A stretch of 42,896 bases of DNA from Nemertoderma westbladi (lineage: Eukaryota; Xenacoelomorpha; Nemertodermatida; Nemertodermatidae). The stretch spans positions 1 through 42,896 of the forward strand of contig JAUCBJ010006970.1 in the NCBI GenBank assembly GCA_032718475.1, written 5' to 3'. Numbering within the stretch: position 1 is the first letter of the stretch; every line of letters begins with the position of its first letter. Below, piece after piece: positions 27,629-38,356 of the stretch. The notes beneath the pieces were generated by a model. The model worked only from the letters and a program-made list of their open reading frames with translations, was not told the origin of the DNA and ran no database searches. The position numbers were made by a program, and so were the translations under genes.

Positions 27629-27905
27629 GGAGTGGGTGGTCGCGGTGGAACTCACGATAAGGGAAGTCCAGGGAAGTAGAACGGTGGAGTGAGGGGTTGC
27701 GGTGGAACACACGATAATGGAAGTCCAGGGAAGTAGAACGGTGGAGTGGGGGGTTGCGGTGGAACACACAATAAGGGAAGTCCAGGGAAGTAGAACGGTG
27801 GAGTGGGGGGTCGCTGTGGAACACACGATAAGGGAAGTCCAGGGAAGTAGAACGGTGGAGTGGGGGGTTGCGGTGGAACACACGATAAGGGAAGTAGAAC
27901 GGAGG
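27629..27905. repeat. 57-bp minisatellite, about five copies
   Basis: Units contain GTGGAGTGGGGGGTTGCGG, then TGGAACACACGATAAGGGAA, then GTCCAGGGAAGTAGAACG. Unit length is 57 bp (19 codons), so frames stay open on both strands. The encoded repeats are not evidence of a gene. Confidence 0.95.
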
Positions 27906-28254
27906 TATTGTTGGTCGCAAGGAACCGCCAGGGACTTTCTTGTGCGGAATTCCCTCGGGAATCTCTGGCTAATGTTGAATTCTTGAATACAAATGAGAAA
28001 TGACGGCAGCGGCGGTGATTCCGTACTTAAACGGAGAGCCGACATCTGCACTGCGTGTCGTGGTAGCGCAGAAAACCGTGTTACACCTGCAGAAAATGTG
28101 GTCATTATAATTCAATTTGTTTTCGTTTTAAATACAAATGCAGGACATTTAAATCAAACACAGCACACGGTACAACATGTTTATGTTAGCTGCAATGGCT
28201 CAAACGAAGGTCGGAAAGATTTATACTAGACTGCAGTAGTTAGTATGTACTACA
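27906..28254. other. Non-coding interval, nothing recognised
   Basis: No supported ORF, RNA gene or repeat other than the edges of its neighbours. Confidence 0.4.
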
Positions 28255-28898
28255 ACACGTTCGTGGGGACTTCGCGCAGCACGTAGTCGGCAAGCCTTGG
28301 CATACGGTTCATATAGAGCAAATGGGGCATGTCTAGTTTGAACCCCATATCCCATGCTATAAATGTATTCATTCGATATACAATCATATGTTAATCCGCT
28401 AGGTGGTGTCAAATTGTTATTCTGCAATTTTGTACTTACCAGTGCAGCACTGTACAGCAGTACCGTACCGGTAGGCCTATGTCATTACTTCTGAGTCTCT
28501 AGCGGATCCCCAATTAAATGTCTTAACTTTTCAATTTCGTAAAAGATAGACTTCATGATTCTCTACAGGCCACCAAAATTTCAGCTCAGGAAAATGAGGC
28601 CTTCCCGAGAAATTTAACATTTTCTAAAAACCACAAAATCTGTCGTAGCTGACGTCAGACTGCATGATTTTTCACCAAACTTTACAAACTTTCTAAACTT
28701 TCTCTCTACTACTTGCCTACTAAGTTTGGTTCAATTCCGAACCAGCGATGCCGAGAAATTCGCGTTCAAACATTTACCAGACAGACGGACGGACAGACAG
28801 ACAGACGAACAGACAGACAGACGGACATGCCCCATTTACCCTATATGAACCGTATGCCAAGGCTGAAGGCTCGCCGACTACGTGTCTCGCCCCACAAC
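28255..28898. mobile_element. Inverted-repeat element with internal GACA microsatellite
   Basis: 28255-28333 and 28825-28898 are imperfect inverted copies, sharing CACGTAGTCGGC, CCTTGGCATACGGTTCATAT and AAATGGGGCATGTC in opposite orientation. The interior is non-coding. A (GACA/GACG)n tract at about 28779-28824 abuts the right arm. It is probably a non-autonomous transposon, but I see no clear target duplication. The QTDRQTD-type ORF over it is just the microsatellite. Confidence 0.65.
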
Positions 28899-29513
28899 CT
28901 GACAAAAACAACTAGAACTACAGCTGTACAGTCACAGTCACTATGATTATATCAGTATCAGATCAGAAACAAATAGTAGCACTGAATAACGTGCTAAATG
29001 AGCTAATGGGGGCAACTACTGTACCAGGGAAAAACTACTGAAGTTAGGCCGTTACCTTAATGAGGCTTTTCGGGTTAGGGAGAACATTGTACAATGTCGT
29101 TCCATATAATATTCATATCAATTATTTTTGTGGGAATTATACAGTATGTGCTTTTCGTCATTTTATTTTTCAAACCTAAAATTTATTTTATATTAGTGGA
29201 TTTTCTTTGTGTTTATTATCTTCTTATAGTTATTTGTGCAATTAATTGTGCGGTCACTAATGGCCTTAATTGGTTGATGTGCCTATTAAATATAAACCTC
29301 TTATTATTTTAGGCCTGTAGCTATCGCAGTATCGGTAGTATAGCTGTAGTCCTGTAGATATACATACCGGTGAAGCAGAGCATTTTGAACTTTGAATTTC
29401 CACCCCCCAAAAAATAGTATACCGGCACCTGTCTGCCAGTATACCTGTATACTGGTACGTGGATATACTGCAGTCCCAGTATTCATTCAGTCATTGATTG
29501 ACATAATTCAGTA
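28899..29513. other. Upstream region of the MXRA7-like gene
   Basis: AT-rich with no recognised coding sequence. It presumably includes the promoter and 5' UTR of the gene that starts at 29514, but no core promoter motif is convincing. Confidence 0.4.
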
Positions 29514-30254
29514 ATGCCTTGGTTTGATGATTTGCATTACGTTTTGGGAATAATCCTGTGTGCCCTGGCTACTGTTATTCTCTCTTCTCTCTATAGATTT
29601 ATTGTAACTAACGATTTACAACAACTCGAAGATAATGAAACCCAGACTGCAGTATCATTAGAACGTGCACCTGGAGTGCAGGTCGAACACGTTACATCGT
29701 CGTCCAAGTCGGACGGGTCTGACAAAACGAACGAGGCTAGAGATGCAGGGAACGAAGTGAACGAGGCATCAGATTCGGTTGAGAAGGAAGGCAGAGATGA
29801 TTCTATCGCCTTACGGGATCGGGTTCAGGATTCCCGAGTTACAACAACGAATGCGGAGAACGCAACCGCGCCGCATCCCGGAATGCCACCTGGATTGATG
29901 GCGTTTTGTCCGTTCTTGTCTAGCGGATCCGATGGGGGAGCTGAGGAACCGGAGATTGGGGAGGATATTGCCGATGTTCGCTCCGATACTGCCTCGGTAC
30001 TGGCTCCCAACGCGAACGCTAAACGGGATCCCACCGAGTTTATGGATCACATAGCGAGCGAGTACAAGAAGACTGAGTTGCGCCAGACAGCTCGACGCCT
30101 GGAGGCGAGTCTCACCGCGGAGGAGCTGCTGGAAGAACGCGAGGTGCGACGGAACCAGTTGGAGAAGATGTGCCAACTCATGGCGGATAATCCCGCAGTA
30201 TTCGGACTGGAATCCGACGCGGATGTCAGAGAACAAATGAAACTCTACGTTTAG
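29514..30254 (+). CDS. MXRA7: MXRA7-like single-pass membrane protein, single exon
   Basis: 246 codons, ATG 29514 to TAG 30252-30254. Residues 9-31 form a hydrophobic segment (GIILCALATVILSSLY), a signal anchor. Residues about 35-170 are acidic, Ser/Thr/Glu-rich and probably disordered. Residues about 195-246 are a charged helical region with LTAEELLEEREVRRNQL and a DADVREQMKLY end. Vertebrate matrix-remodelling-associated protein 7 has the same plan: N-terminal membrane segment, low-complexity acidic middle, and a conserved C-terminal helix ending in a DxDVxEQLxLY-like motif. This is recognition by layout and motif, not by a search. The molecular function of MXRA7 is poorly known. The frame has no intron, unlike vertebrate genes. 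It is the only likely host gene in the window. Confidence 0.75.
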   Translation: MPWFDDLHYVLGIILCALATVILSSLYRFIVTNDLQQLEDNETQTAVSLERAPGVQVEHVTSSSKSDGSDKTNEARDAGNEVNEASDSVEKEGRDDSIALRDRVQDSRVTTTNAENATAPHPGMPPGLMAFCPFLSSGSDGGAEEPEIGEDIADVRSDTASVLAPNANAKRDPTEFMDHIASEYKKTELRQTARRLEASLTAEELLEEREVRRNQLEKMCQLMADNPAVFGLESDADVREQMKLYV

Positions 30255-30287
30255 ATTCCTCGTGGATTTATCTCATCTACTTACGGG

Positions 30288-30293
30288 AATAAA
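30288..30293 (+). promoter_or_regulatory. Polyadenylation signal AATAAA after the MXRA7-like gene
   Basis: A canonical AATAAA 34 bp after the stop codon, followed by T-rich and GTTTATTG-rich sequence. It suits a very short 3' UTR; further downstream signals are possible. Confidence 0.5.
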
Positions 30294-30616
30294 GTCAGTT
30301 TATTGTATCGATATAATAAGTTTATTGTTTTTCAGATTATATGTTTATTGTTTATTATAGTAAACGCTTAGTACTAAAAGTTATGAGATGTAATCATTGT
30401 TAATTGTAATTATTTATTCTTTAAATTCTTATTACGGGAAATATCATAGTAAAATATCTACCACTATCCGCTCTACTATCAGACTATAGGTGTCTGAAAC
30501 TCGATAATAAAAACCTTATAATATATATATAGTTTTATATTAATCTTTAATAATTCTGTACTTTTGTATTTTTGTATATTGAATATTCCGTTTAGCTTGT
30601 TGCGCATAAGTAGTGG
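30294..30616. other. AT-rich non-coding interval
   Basis: No gene, RNA or clear repeat seen between the MXRA7-like gene and the minisatellite. Confidence 0.4.
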
Positions 30617-30700
30617 TACCGGTACACAGAGTAGGACGCAGTAAGTGGTAGGCCTACACAATAGTAGGCGCAGCAAGTGGTACTCTGCTACTGTGGCTAC
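30617..30700. repeat. Inverted units at the left edge of the large minisatellite
   Basis: GGTACACAGAGTAGGACGCA then GTAAGTGGTA (from about 30617) is the exact reverse of the array unit (TACCACTTACTGCGTCCTAC then TCTGTGTACC). A second, less exact inverted unit follows near 30662-30680. The array thus begins with units in the opposite orientation. Confidence 0.85.
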
Positions 30701-33700
30701 TAAAGTGGCTACTCTGTGTACCACTTACTGCATCCTACTCTGTGTGTACCACTTACTTCGTCCTACTCTGTGTACCACTTACTGCGTCCTACTCTATGTA
30801 CCACTTACTGCGTCCTACTCTGTGTACCACTTACTGCGCCACTATGTGTACCACTTACTGCGCCTACTATGTGTACCACTTACTGCGTCCTACTCCTACT
30901 ATGTGTACCACTTACTGCGCCTACTATGTGTACCACTTACTGCGCCTATTATGTGTACCACTTACTGCGCCTATTATGTGTACCACTTACTGCGTCCTAC
31001 TCTATGTGTTTCCACTTACTGCGCCTACTGTGTGTACCACTTACTGCGTCCTACTCTGTGTACCACTTACTGCGCCACTATGTGTACCACTTACTGCGCC
31101 TACTATGTGTACCACTTACTGCGTCCTACTCTATGTGTTTCCACTTACTGCGCCTACTCTGTGTACCACATACTGCGTCCTACTCTGTGTACCACTTACT
31201 GCGCCTACACTGTGTACCACATACTGCGTCCTACTCTATGTGTACCACTTACTGCGCCTACTAGGTGTACAACTTACTGCGTCCTACACTGTGTACCACA
31301 TACTGCGCCTACACTGTGTACCACTTACTGCGTCCTACTATGTGTACCACCTACTGCGCCTACTATGTGTACCACTTACTGCGTCCTACTATGTGTACCA
31401 CTTACTGCGCCACTCTGTGTACCACATACTGCGTCCTACTCTATGTGTACCACTTACTGCGCCACTATGTGTACCACATACTGCGTCCTACTCTGTGTAC
31501 CACTTACTGCGCCTACTCTGTGTACCACTTACTGCGCCTACTCTGTGTACCACTTACTGCGCCACTATGTGTACCACTTACTGCGCCTACTCTGTGTACC
31601 ACTTACTGCGCCTACTCTGTGTACTACATACTGCGTCCTACTATGTGTACCACTTACTGCGCCGCTATGTGTACCACATACTGCGTCCTACTCTGTGTAC
31701 CACTTACTGCGCCTACTCTGTGTACCACTTACTGCGCCTACTCTGTGTACCACATACTGCGTCCTACTCGGTGTACCACATACTGCGTCCTACTCTGTGT
31801 ACCACTTACTGTGCCTACTATGTGTACCACATACTGCGCCTACACTGTGTACCACTTACTGCGCCTACTCTGTGTACCACATACTGCGTCCTACTCTGTG
31901 TACCACATACTGCGTCCTACTCTATGTGTATCACTTACTGCGCCACTATGTGTACCACTTGCTGCGCCTACTCTGTGTACCATTTACTGCGTCCTACTCT
32001 GTGTACCACTTACTGCGCCACTATGTGTACAACTTACTGCGTCCTACACTGTGTACCACATACTGCGCCCTACACTGTGTACCACTTACTGCGCCACTAT
32101 GTGTACCACTTGCTGCGCCTACTCTGTGTACCATTTACTGCGTCCTACTCTGTGTACCACTTACTGCGCCACTATGTGTACCACCTACTGCGTCCTACAC
32201 TGTGTACCACTTACTGTGCCACTATGTGTACCACTTACTGCGCCACTATGTGCACCACTTACTGCGCCTACTCTGTGTACCACTTACTGCGTCCTACTCT
32301 ATGTGTACCACTTACAGCGCCTACTCTGTGTACCATTTACTGCGCCACTATGTGTACCACTTACTGCGCCTACTCTGTGTACCACTTACTGCGCCTACTC
32401 TGTGTACCACTTACTGCGTCCTACTCTGTGTACCACTTACTGCGCCACTATGTGTACCACTTACTGCGCCACTATGTGTACCACTTACTGCGCCAACTCT
32501 GTGTACCACTTACTGCGCCTACTCTGTGTACCACTTACTGCGCCACTATGTTTACCACCTACTGCGTCCTACTCTGTGTACCACTTACTGCGCCACTATG
32601 TGTACCACTTACTGCGTCCTACTCTGTGTACCACTTACTGCGTACTACTCTGTGTTTCCACTTACTGCGCCACTATGTGTACCACTTACTGCGCCACTAT
32701 GTGTACCACTTACTGCGCCACTATGTGTACCACCTACTGCGTCCTACACTGTGTACCACATACTGCGCCCTACACTGTGTACCACTTACTGCGTCCTACT
32801 CTATGTGTACCACTTACTGCGCCTACTCTGTGTACCACTTACTGCGCCACTATGTGTACCACCTACTGCGTCCTACACTGTGTACCACATACTGCGCCCT
32901 ACACTGTGTACCACTTACTGCGCCACTATGTGTACCACTTACTGCGCCTACTCTGTGTACCACTTGCTGCGTCCTACTCTATGTGTACCACTTACTGCGC
33001 CACTATGTGTACCACCTACTGCGTCCTACACTGTGTACCACTTACTGCGCCTACTATGTGTACCACCTACTGCGCCTACTCTGTGTACCACCTACTGCGC
33101 CACTATGTGTACCACTTACTGCGCCTACTATGTGTACCACCTACTGCGCCTACTCTGTGTACCACCTACTGCGCCACTATGTGTACCACCTACTGCGTCC
33201 TACACTGTGTACCACTTACTGCGTCCTACTCTGTGTACCACTTACTGCTCCTACTCTGTGTACCACTTACTGCGCCTACTCTGTGTACCACTTACTGCGC
33301 CTACTATGTGTACCACATACTGCGCCTACTCTGTGTACCACCTACTGCGCCACTATGTGTACCACCTACTGCGTCCTACACTGTGTACCACATACTGCGC
33401 CCTACACTGTGTACCACTTACTGCGCCTACTCTGTGTACCACTTACTGCGCCTACTCTGTGTACCACTTACTGCGCCTACTCTGTGTACCACTTACTGCG
33501 CCTACTCTGTGTACCACTTACTGCGCCTACTCTGTGTACCACTTACTGCGCCTACTCTGTGTACCACTTACTGCGTCCTACTCTGTGTACCACTTACTGC
33601 GCCGCTATGTGTACCACTTACTGCGCCACTATGTGTACCACTTACTGCGCCTACTCTGTGTACCACTTGCTGCGTCCTACTCTATGTGTACCACTTACTG

Positions 33701-34224
33701 CGCCTACTCTGTGTACCACTTACTGCGCCTACTATGTGTACCACCTACTGCGCCTACTCTGTGTACCACCTACGGCGCCACTATGTGTACCACTTACTGC
33801 GTCCTACTCTGTGTACCACTTACTGCGTACTACTCTGTGTTTCCACTTACTGCGCCACTATGTGTACCACTTACTGCGTCCTACTCTGGGTGCCACTTAC
33901 TGCGCCTACTATGTGTACCACTTACTGCGCCACTATGTGTACCACCTACTGCGTCCTACTCTGTGTACCACTTACTGCGCCACTATGTGTACCACTTACT
34001 GCGCCTACTATGTGTACCACTTACTGCGCCTACTCTGTGTACCACTTACTGCGTCCTACTCTGTGTACCACTTACTGCGCCACTATGTGTACCACTTACT
34101 GCGCCACTATGTGTACCACTTACTGCGTCCTACTCTGTGTACCACTTACTGCGCCACTATGTGTGCCACTTACTGCGCCTACTATGTGTACCACATACTG
34201 CGTCCTACACTGTGTACCACTTAC
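30701..34224. repeat. 3.5-kb minisatellite of 24/25/26-bp units, about 140 copies
   Basis: The common core is TGTGTACCACTTACTGCG. Three length classes differ after it: CCACTA (24 bp), CCTACTC (25 bp) and TCCTACTC (26 bp), with common variants CACATACTG, CACCTACTG and TACACTG. No unit type contains a stop in any forward frame, so three long forward ORFs run through the array. They are not genes. Larger blocks are duplicated too: about 148 bp (31947 and 32095 onward), and a block with CCTACACTGTGTACCACATA seen near 32740, 32870 and 33370. Confidence 0.97.
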
Positions 34225-35314
34225 TATATACTATATATTATATTTCTTTAAATAGCAAACTCTGTCTTGTATTTATAGTTAATTAAGAATAAGTTGGTGA
34301 GGGTTGAACCAACGTTGGTACAAAACTCTGATAAAGTTTTCTAACAACCGAGGTTATACCCCCAGAGATAGACTTTATAATTCTTTATAATCAACTCACT
34401 CACTTCACTATTTTATTGAACCAGTGTTTCACCACCACTCTGTTTCGTTTTGTTACTATTGTATAAATGTGCATTGATTAAATAAGTAAGTCAGTGAATA
34501 ATACAGTTCTTTGTTCAAACAATAAATAGAAACACCCATTTACCCTTTGTGTCTTAATCATCGATTTATATTTGTGTATATATTTATTTATTTAGCTTAT
34601 TTTATACGATTATGTTTGTCTTACTATAACAACGGGTTTGGTGCGCGGAAAAGTTAGAAACAATCGATTGAGGCGTTGCCCTGAATGGCTTTATGTGTTT
34701 CTTGACAACGAGAGTTTAAGTTAGAACGGAAGATTGTTATAAAATGTGCTGTTATTCATGGCTTGGCTGTGTCTAATTACACATGTGTTGAATTGTAATT
34801 ATATTTCTGAAGCTGCAATATGTGATGTTTTGGCATAATTAGTTACTTAAATGTTAATTCAATGGTAGTTTAATATCTCTTAGTTTATTGCAATTTCATT
34901 TTTGATGAGGGTTAAACCTCCCAATTAATTGTATTTTAAACAGGACTCGATTTCTACAGCAGTTCCGCAGAAATTGATTTCGAATTTACTAATTCTGTTG
35001 AATTAATTTGAAATAAACACCCTGCTGAGATAATTTGCCATTTATACAATTATTTTGATTTTCAATATGTAAATATAAATATCGTAAATAATTGTTAATC
35101 TGTTAGCGGATCCAGTCCGCTAAGCACCTCCAACCAATAAAATGGGGTGGGGGGGGGGCAATTTAACAAGTTGGCAACCGAGGTATATCCAATAAGGCAT
35201 ACTAACCAAGGGATGAATCAATGACCAACCGAGGTGGACTGACAATCCACCTCGATGAGTAAGACCAGCAAGGCTAAGGGAGGCAGGTTTACGGGGTGAT
35301 ATAGTGTATGGGAG
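34225..35314. other. AT-rich non-coding interval, nothing recognised
   Basis: No supported ORF or RNA. GAGGGTTGAACC (34306) and GAGGGTTAAACC (34906) are similar short phrases about 600 bp apart. A run of ten G's lies near 35148-35157. ACCGAGGT occurs at 34348 (one base off), 35178 and 35228. Confidence 0.4.
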
Positions 35315-35650
35315 GGCTCCATACGGTGGTGATTTGCGGCCTTTTTTTTTACCTTTCATTCTGAAACTCATTACTCTTTCCACTTTTTTAAAAACTCATT
35401 ACTCCTTCCAGATAAGTAACTGATTGCTCACACTATCATACCGGTTCCATATTGCACAAACTGACATAGAGCGCTACACTGTATTTGCGTGACTACAGTT
35501 AGGTCTAAATCTATTCAGATGGACGGACATGGACATGAATGATCTTCACCTTTCTTTTTGAAAAGTGGGAAGAATAATTAATCAAAATATATAATTAAAT
35601 AATAGTATCAAAATGAAAGGTGAAAGGCCGCAAATCACCACCGTAGCTCC
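35315..35650. mobile_element. Inverted-repeat element (MITE-like)
   Basis: The arms are 35315-35360 and 35612-35650. They share ACGGTGGTGATTTGCGGCCT as an exact inverted repeat and also ACCTTTCATT. The interior is non-coding. The right arm runs directly into the 44-bp satellite, sharing CCGTAGCTCC with its unit. Confidence 0.7.
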
Positions 35651-36606
35651 ATCTGTTAGATTTAGCTGTATCGTCCATGACAGACCGTAGCTCCATCTGT
35701 TAGATTAAGCTGTATCGACCATGACAGACCGTAGCTCCATCTATTAGATTAAACTGTATCGACTATGACAGACCGTAGCTCCATCTGTTAGATTAATCTG
35801 TATCGTCCATGACAGACCGTAGCTCCATCTGTTAGATTAAGCTGTATCGACCATGACAGACCGTAGCTCCATCTATTAGATTAAACTGTATCGACTATGA
35901 CAGACCGTAGCTCCATCTGTTAGATTAAGCTGTATCGACCATGACAGACCGTAGCTCCTCCATCTGTTAGATTAATCTGTATCGACCATGACAGACCGTA
36001 GCTCCATCTGTTAGATTAAACTGTATCGACTATGACAGACCGTAGCTCCATCTGTTAGATTAAGCTGTATCGACCATGACAGACCGTAGCTCCATCTGTT
36101 AGATTAAGCTGTATCGACCATGACAGACCGTAGCTCCATCTATTAGATTAAACTGTATCGACCATGACAGACCGTAGCTCCATCTGTTAGATTAAGCTGT
36201 ATCGACCATGACAGACCGTAGCTCCATCTGTTAGATTAAGCTGTATCGACCATGACAGACCGTAGCTCCATCTGTATCGACCATGACAGACCGTAGCTCC
36301 ATCTGTTAGATTAATCTGTATCGACCATGACAGACCGTAGCTCCATCTGTTAGATTAAACTGTATCGACCATGACAGACCGTAGCTCCATCTGTTAGATT
36401 AAGCTGTATCGACCATGACAGACCGTAGCTCCATCTGTTAGATTAAGCTGTATCGACCATGACAGACCGTAGCTCCATCTGTTAGATTAAACTGTATCGA
36501 CTATGACAGACCGTAGCTCCATCTGTTAGATTAAGCTGTATCGACCATGACAGACCGTAGCTCCATCTGTTAGATTAAGCTGTATCGACCATGACAGACC
36601 GTAGCC
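35641..36606. repeat. 44-bp satellite, about 22 copies
   Basis: Unit: CCGTAGCTCCATCTGTTAGA then TTAAGCTGTATCGACCATGA then CAGA. Variants are limited (CTATTAG, TTAAAC, TTAATC, GACTATG). One unit near 35957 has an extra CTC and one near 36265 lacks the TTAGATTAAGC part. The array is very homogeneous. Confidence 0.97.
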
Positions 36607-37170
36607 CAAAAATATTGTAATTTACTTTTTTTACCGGGAAAAAAGTAAAATCAATGCAATCCTATGGGTTACTTTTTTACCTAGGGGAAAAAAGTGAAAC
36701 TTTATCTCCCGATTTTGGGGTATATTCGAGCGAAAAAGTAACAATTTTAAGAATAAAATACATAGGGCCCTACCGTATTCAACTATTTGCCGCTCTGCTC
36801 TTACATCCACATATGGCATTCAATATACACAGTGGGGCTCAACTGGTTTTATGGCATGAAGGTATGACCCCGTCTATGAAAACTACTGTACTTTATTGAG
36901 CTTAGTTGGTCTCGTAATGTAAAAAATAACAAAAATTAGAATATTTCTTGTGTGGCTTTTTATATTAATACTATTGAAGTAATTATTTAATACCAATCAT
37001 ATTACTTAATATCATCATACATTTCAATCATACATATATGTACCCCCAACATATAAACATGTTTATTTTGCTCCTTTGGTGTCACATTGTTTAAGATATA
37101 AAAAACATGTGTGGCTTTTAATATTAATGCTATTTAATTGTTTATTTAATACTAAATATTATTACCTACT
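36607..37170. other. Non-coding interval with two poly-T/poly-A hairpins
   Basis: TTTACTTTTTT/AAAAAAGTAAA (36621-36631 with 36639-36649) and TTACTTTTTT/AAAAAAGTGAA (36669-36678 with 36688-36698) form two successive hairpins of similar sequence. No coding sequence is recognised. Two related phrases with TGTGGCTTTT and TATTAAT occur near 36950 and 37110. Confidence 0.5.
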
Positions 37171-37174
37171 GTAT

Positions 37175-37330
37175 ATCAAAAGATTCGCAATTCCTCCAAA
37201 CCAATTTTTTGATATGAAAAATTAATTCGCTATCAGACATACCCGTCTGATGATAACCGAAAGTTTGATACCTAGGTACCGGGTTCGAGCCCCAATAGGG
37301 TCGGTTGATATTTTTCGCTATGGAGAACAT
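37175..37330 (+). mobile_element. Possible tRNA-related SINE relic
   Basis: GGGTTCGAGCCCC at 37280-37292 fits a Pol III B box and a tRNA T-arm. No full cloverleaf can be folded; the stem TCAGAC/GTCTGA upstream (about 37233-37250) does not have a tRNA anticodon-loop geometry. It could be a decayed SINE or chance. Confidence 0.3.
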
Positions 37331-38356
37331 TATCATAACATACACCATAACCCTTAATACAACAACCATTTTTAGGGTGTGGAAAAGCAGCAACAAAATG
37401 TTCTAAATCGTCGACTTAGATCGGAATCAGTTATTACCGGTAATTAAAGTGTCCTAGTACAGCAATTAGGCAGAATAAAGTCCTATTCAGTTATTATTTT
37501 ACTACCGGTATATATATGGTGGAGGGATCACATAAGTCTGAGACCTGCTCTTATGTGGAGGGACCGGGATCGGTACCCATAAATAATTAATAAAAGTACT
37601 GGTACAATATGTACAACGAATGTAATATGTGAGAATTGGGGATTATTGTTTATCCTTCTTAGTTTTTTTGGTTTCTATTTTTTTTTTTCCTATGTTAACC
37701 CTCTGCGTACCAATTTTCGTTGTTATACATGATACTATACCTTCCCTGGACTGCCCCAATATTTTTGTTACCGCCAAGTGGTATGACGGCACCTTTTATA
37801 TCTTAGAAAACTATACCTATACCAAGTGAACCAAATTGTTATATATATATGTTTATTGACTAATATCCGACAAAAGACATTATTATCATTAAATATTTGA
37901 CATATTATGAATAATATACATTATGTTTACCAAAAAGCCTCACCAGGGCCACCCCAATGTTTTCGCTATCTTTTATTTTTTGCCTATTGCCATATTTATA
38001 TATACCTCATATACCATATACCCTATAAACCAGTTCGGTACTTGGTGTTCTTGTTGCCGTTTCTTTTTTGCCATAAATGAACCAAATCTCCATTTATATT
38101 TATGTGTGTATACTCTTGTTTCCAAGGTTAAATGAACCAAGGTAAACCCTACTTATATTAAGTTATGAATATTACGTTTATCCTACTATTAAGGCGCCTT
38201 TGATACTTTATTTCTAGGCCAGATATATAACAAAATTTATATGACGTCAGCTGTAGACATTACTATATTTTTAGCACATATTCTAGTATATTGGTGTAAC
38301 AGCTGAAAAGCATATACAGTATACTGCTCTAAGTGACTTCCTAACAATCTCACTGG
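37331..38356. other. AT-rich non-coding interval, may include LINE 5' UTR
   Basis: No supported gene. The two short hydrophobic ORFs at 37629 and 37923 look like products of T-rich sequence. The last few hundred bases upstream of 38357 are probably the 5' UTR of the LINE, but no boundary is visible. Confidence 0.4.

Noticed and set aside
27608-28105. Minus-strand repeat proteins over the 57-bp minisatellite
   Set aside because: The unit is a multiple of three with no stops, so the openness is a by-product. There is no domain, start context or neighbour to support a gene.
28713-28946. Small protein with QTDRQTD repeats
   Set aside because: It is only the translation of the GACA/GACG microsatellite and one arm of an inverted repeat.
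30645-34286. Three overlapping forward ORFs of about 1000-1200 codons as a giant repeat protein
   Set aside because: They are frame-shifted readings of one minisatellite whose units lack stops. Unit lengths of 24/25/26 bp do not preserve a frame, so coding selection is unlikely.
35641-36606. CRISPR array with ~28-bp repeats
   Set aside because: The whole 44-bp unit is repeated, so there are no variable spacers, and the context is animal transposons.
37233-37300. Functional tRNA gene
   Set aside because: Only a T-arm/B-box-like motif is present. Acceptor, D and anticodon arms cannot be paired.
37629-38135. Two short hydrophobic ORFs as membrane peptides
   Set aside because: Hydrophobicity follows from T-rich codons and nothing else supports them.
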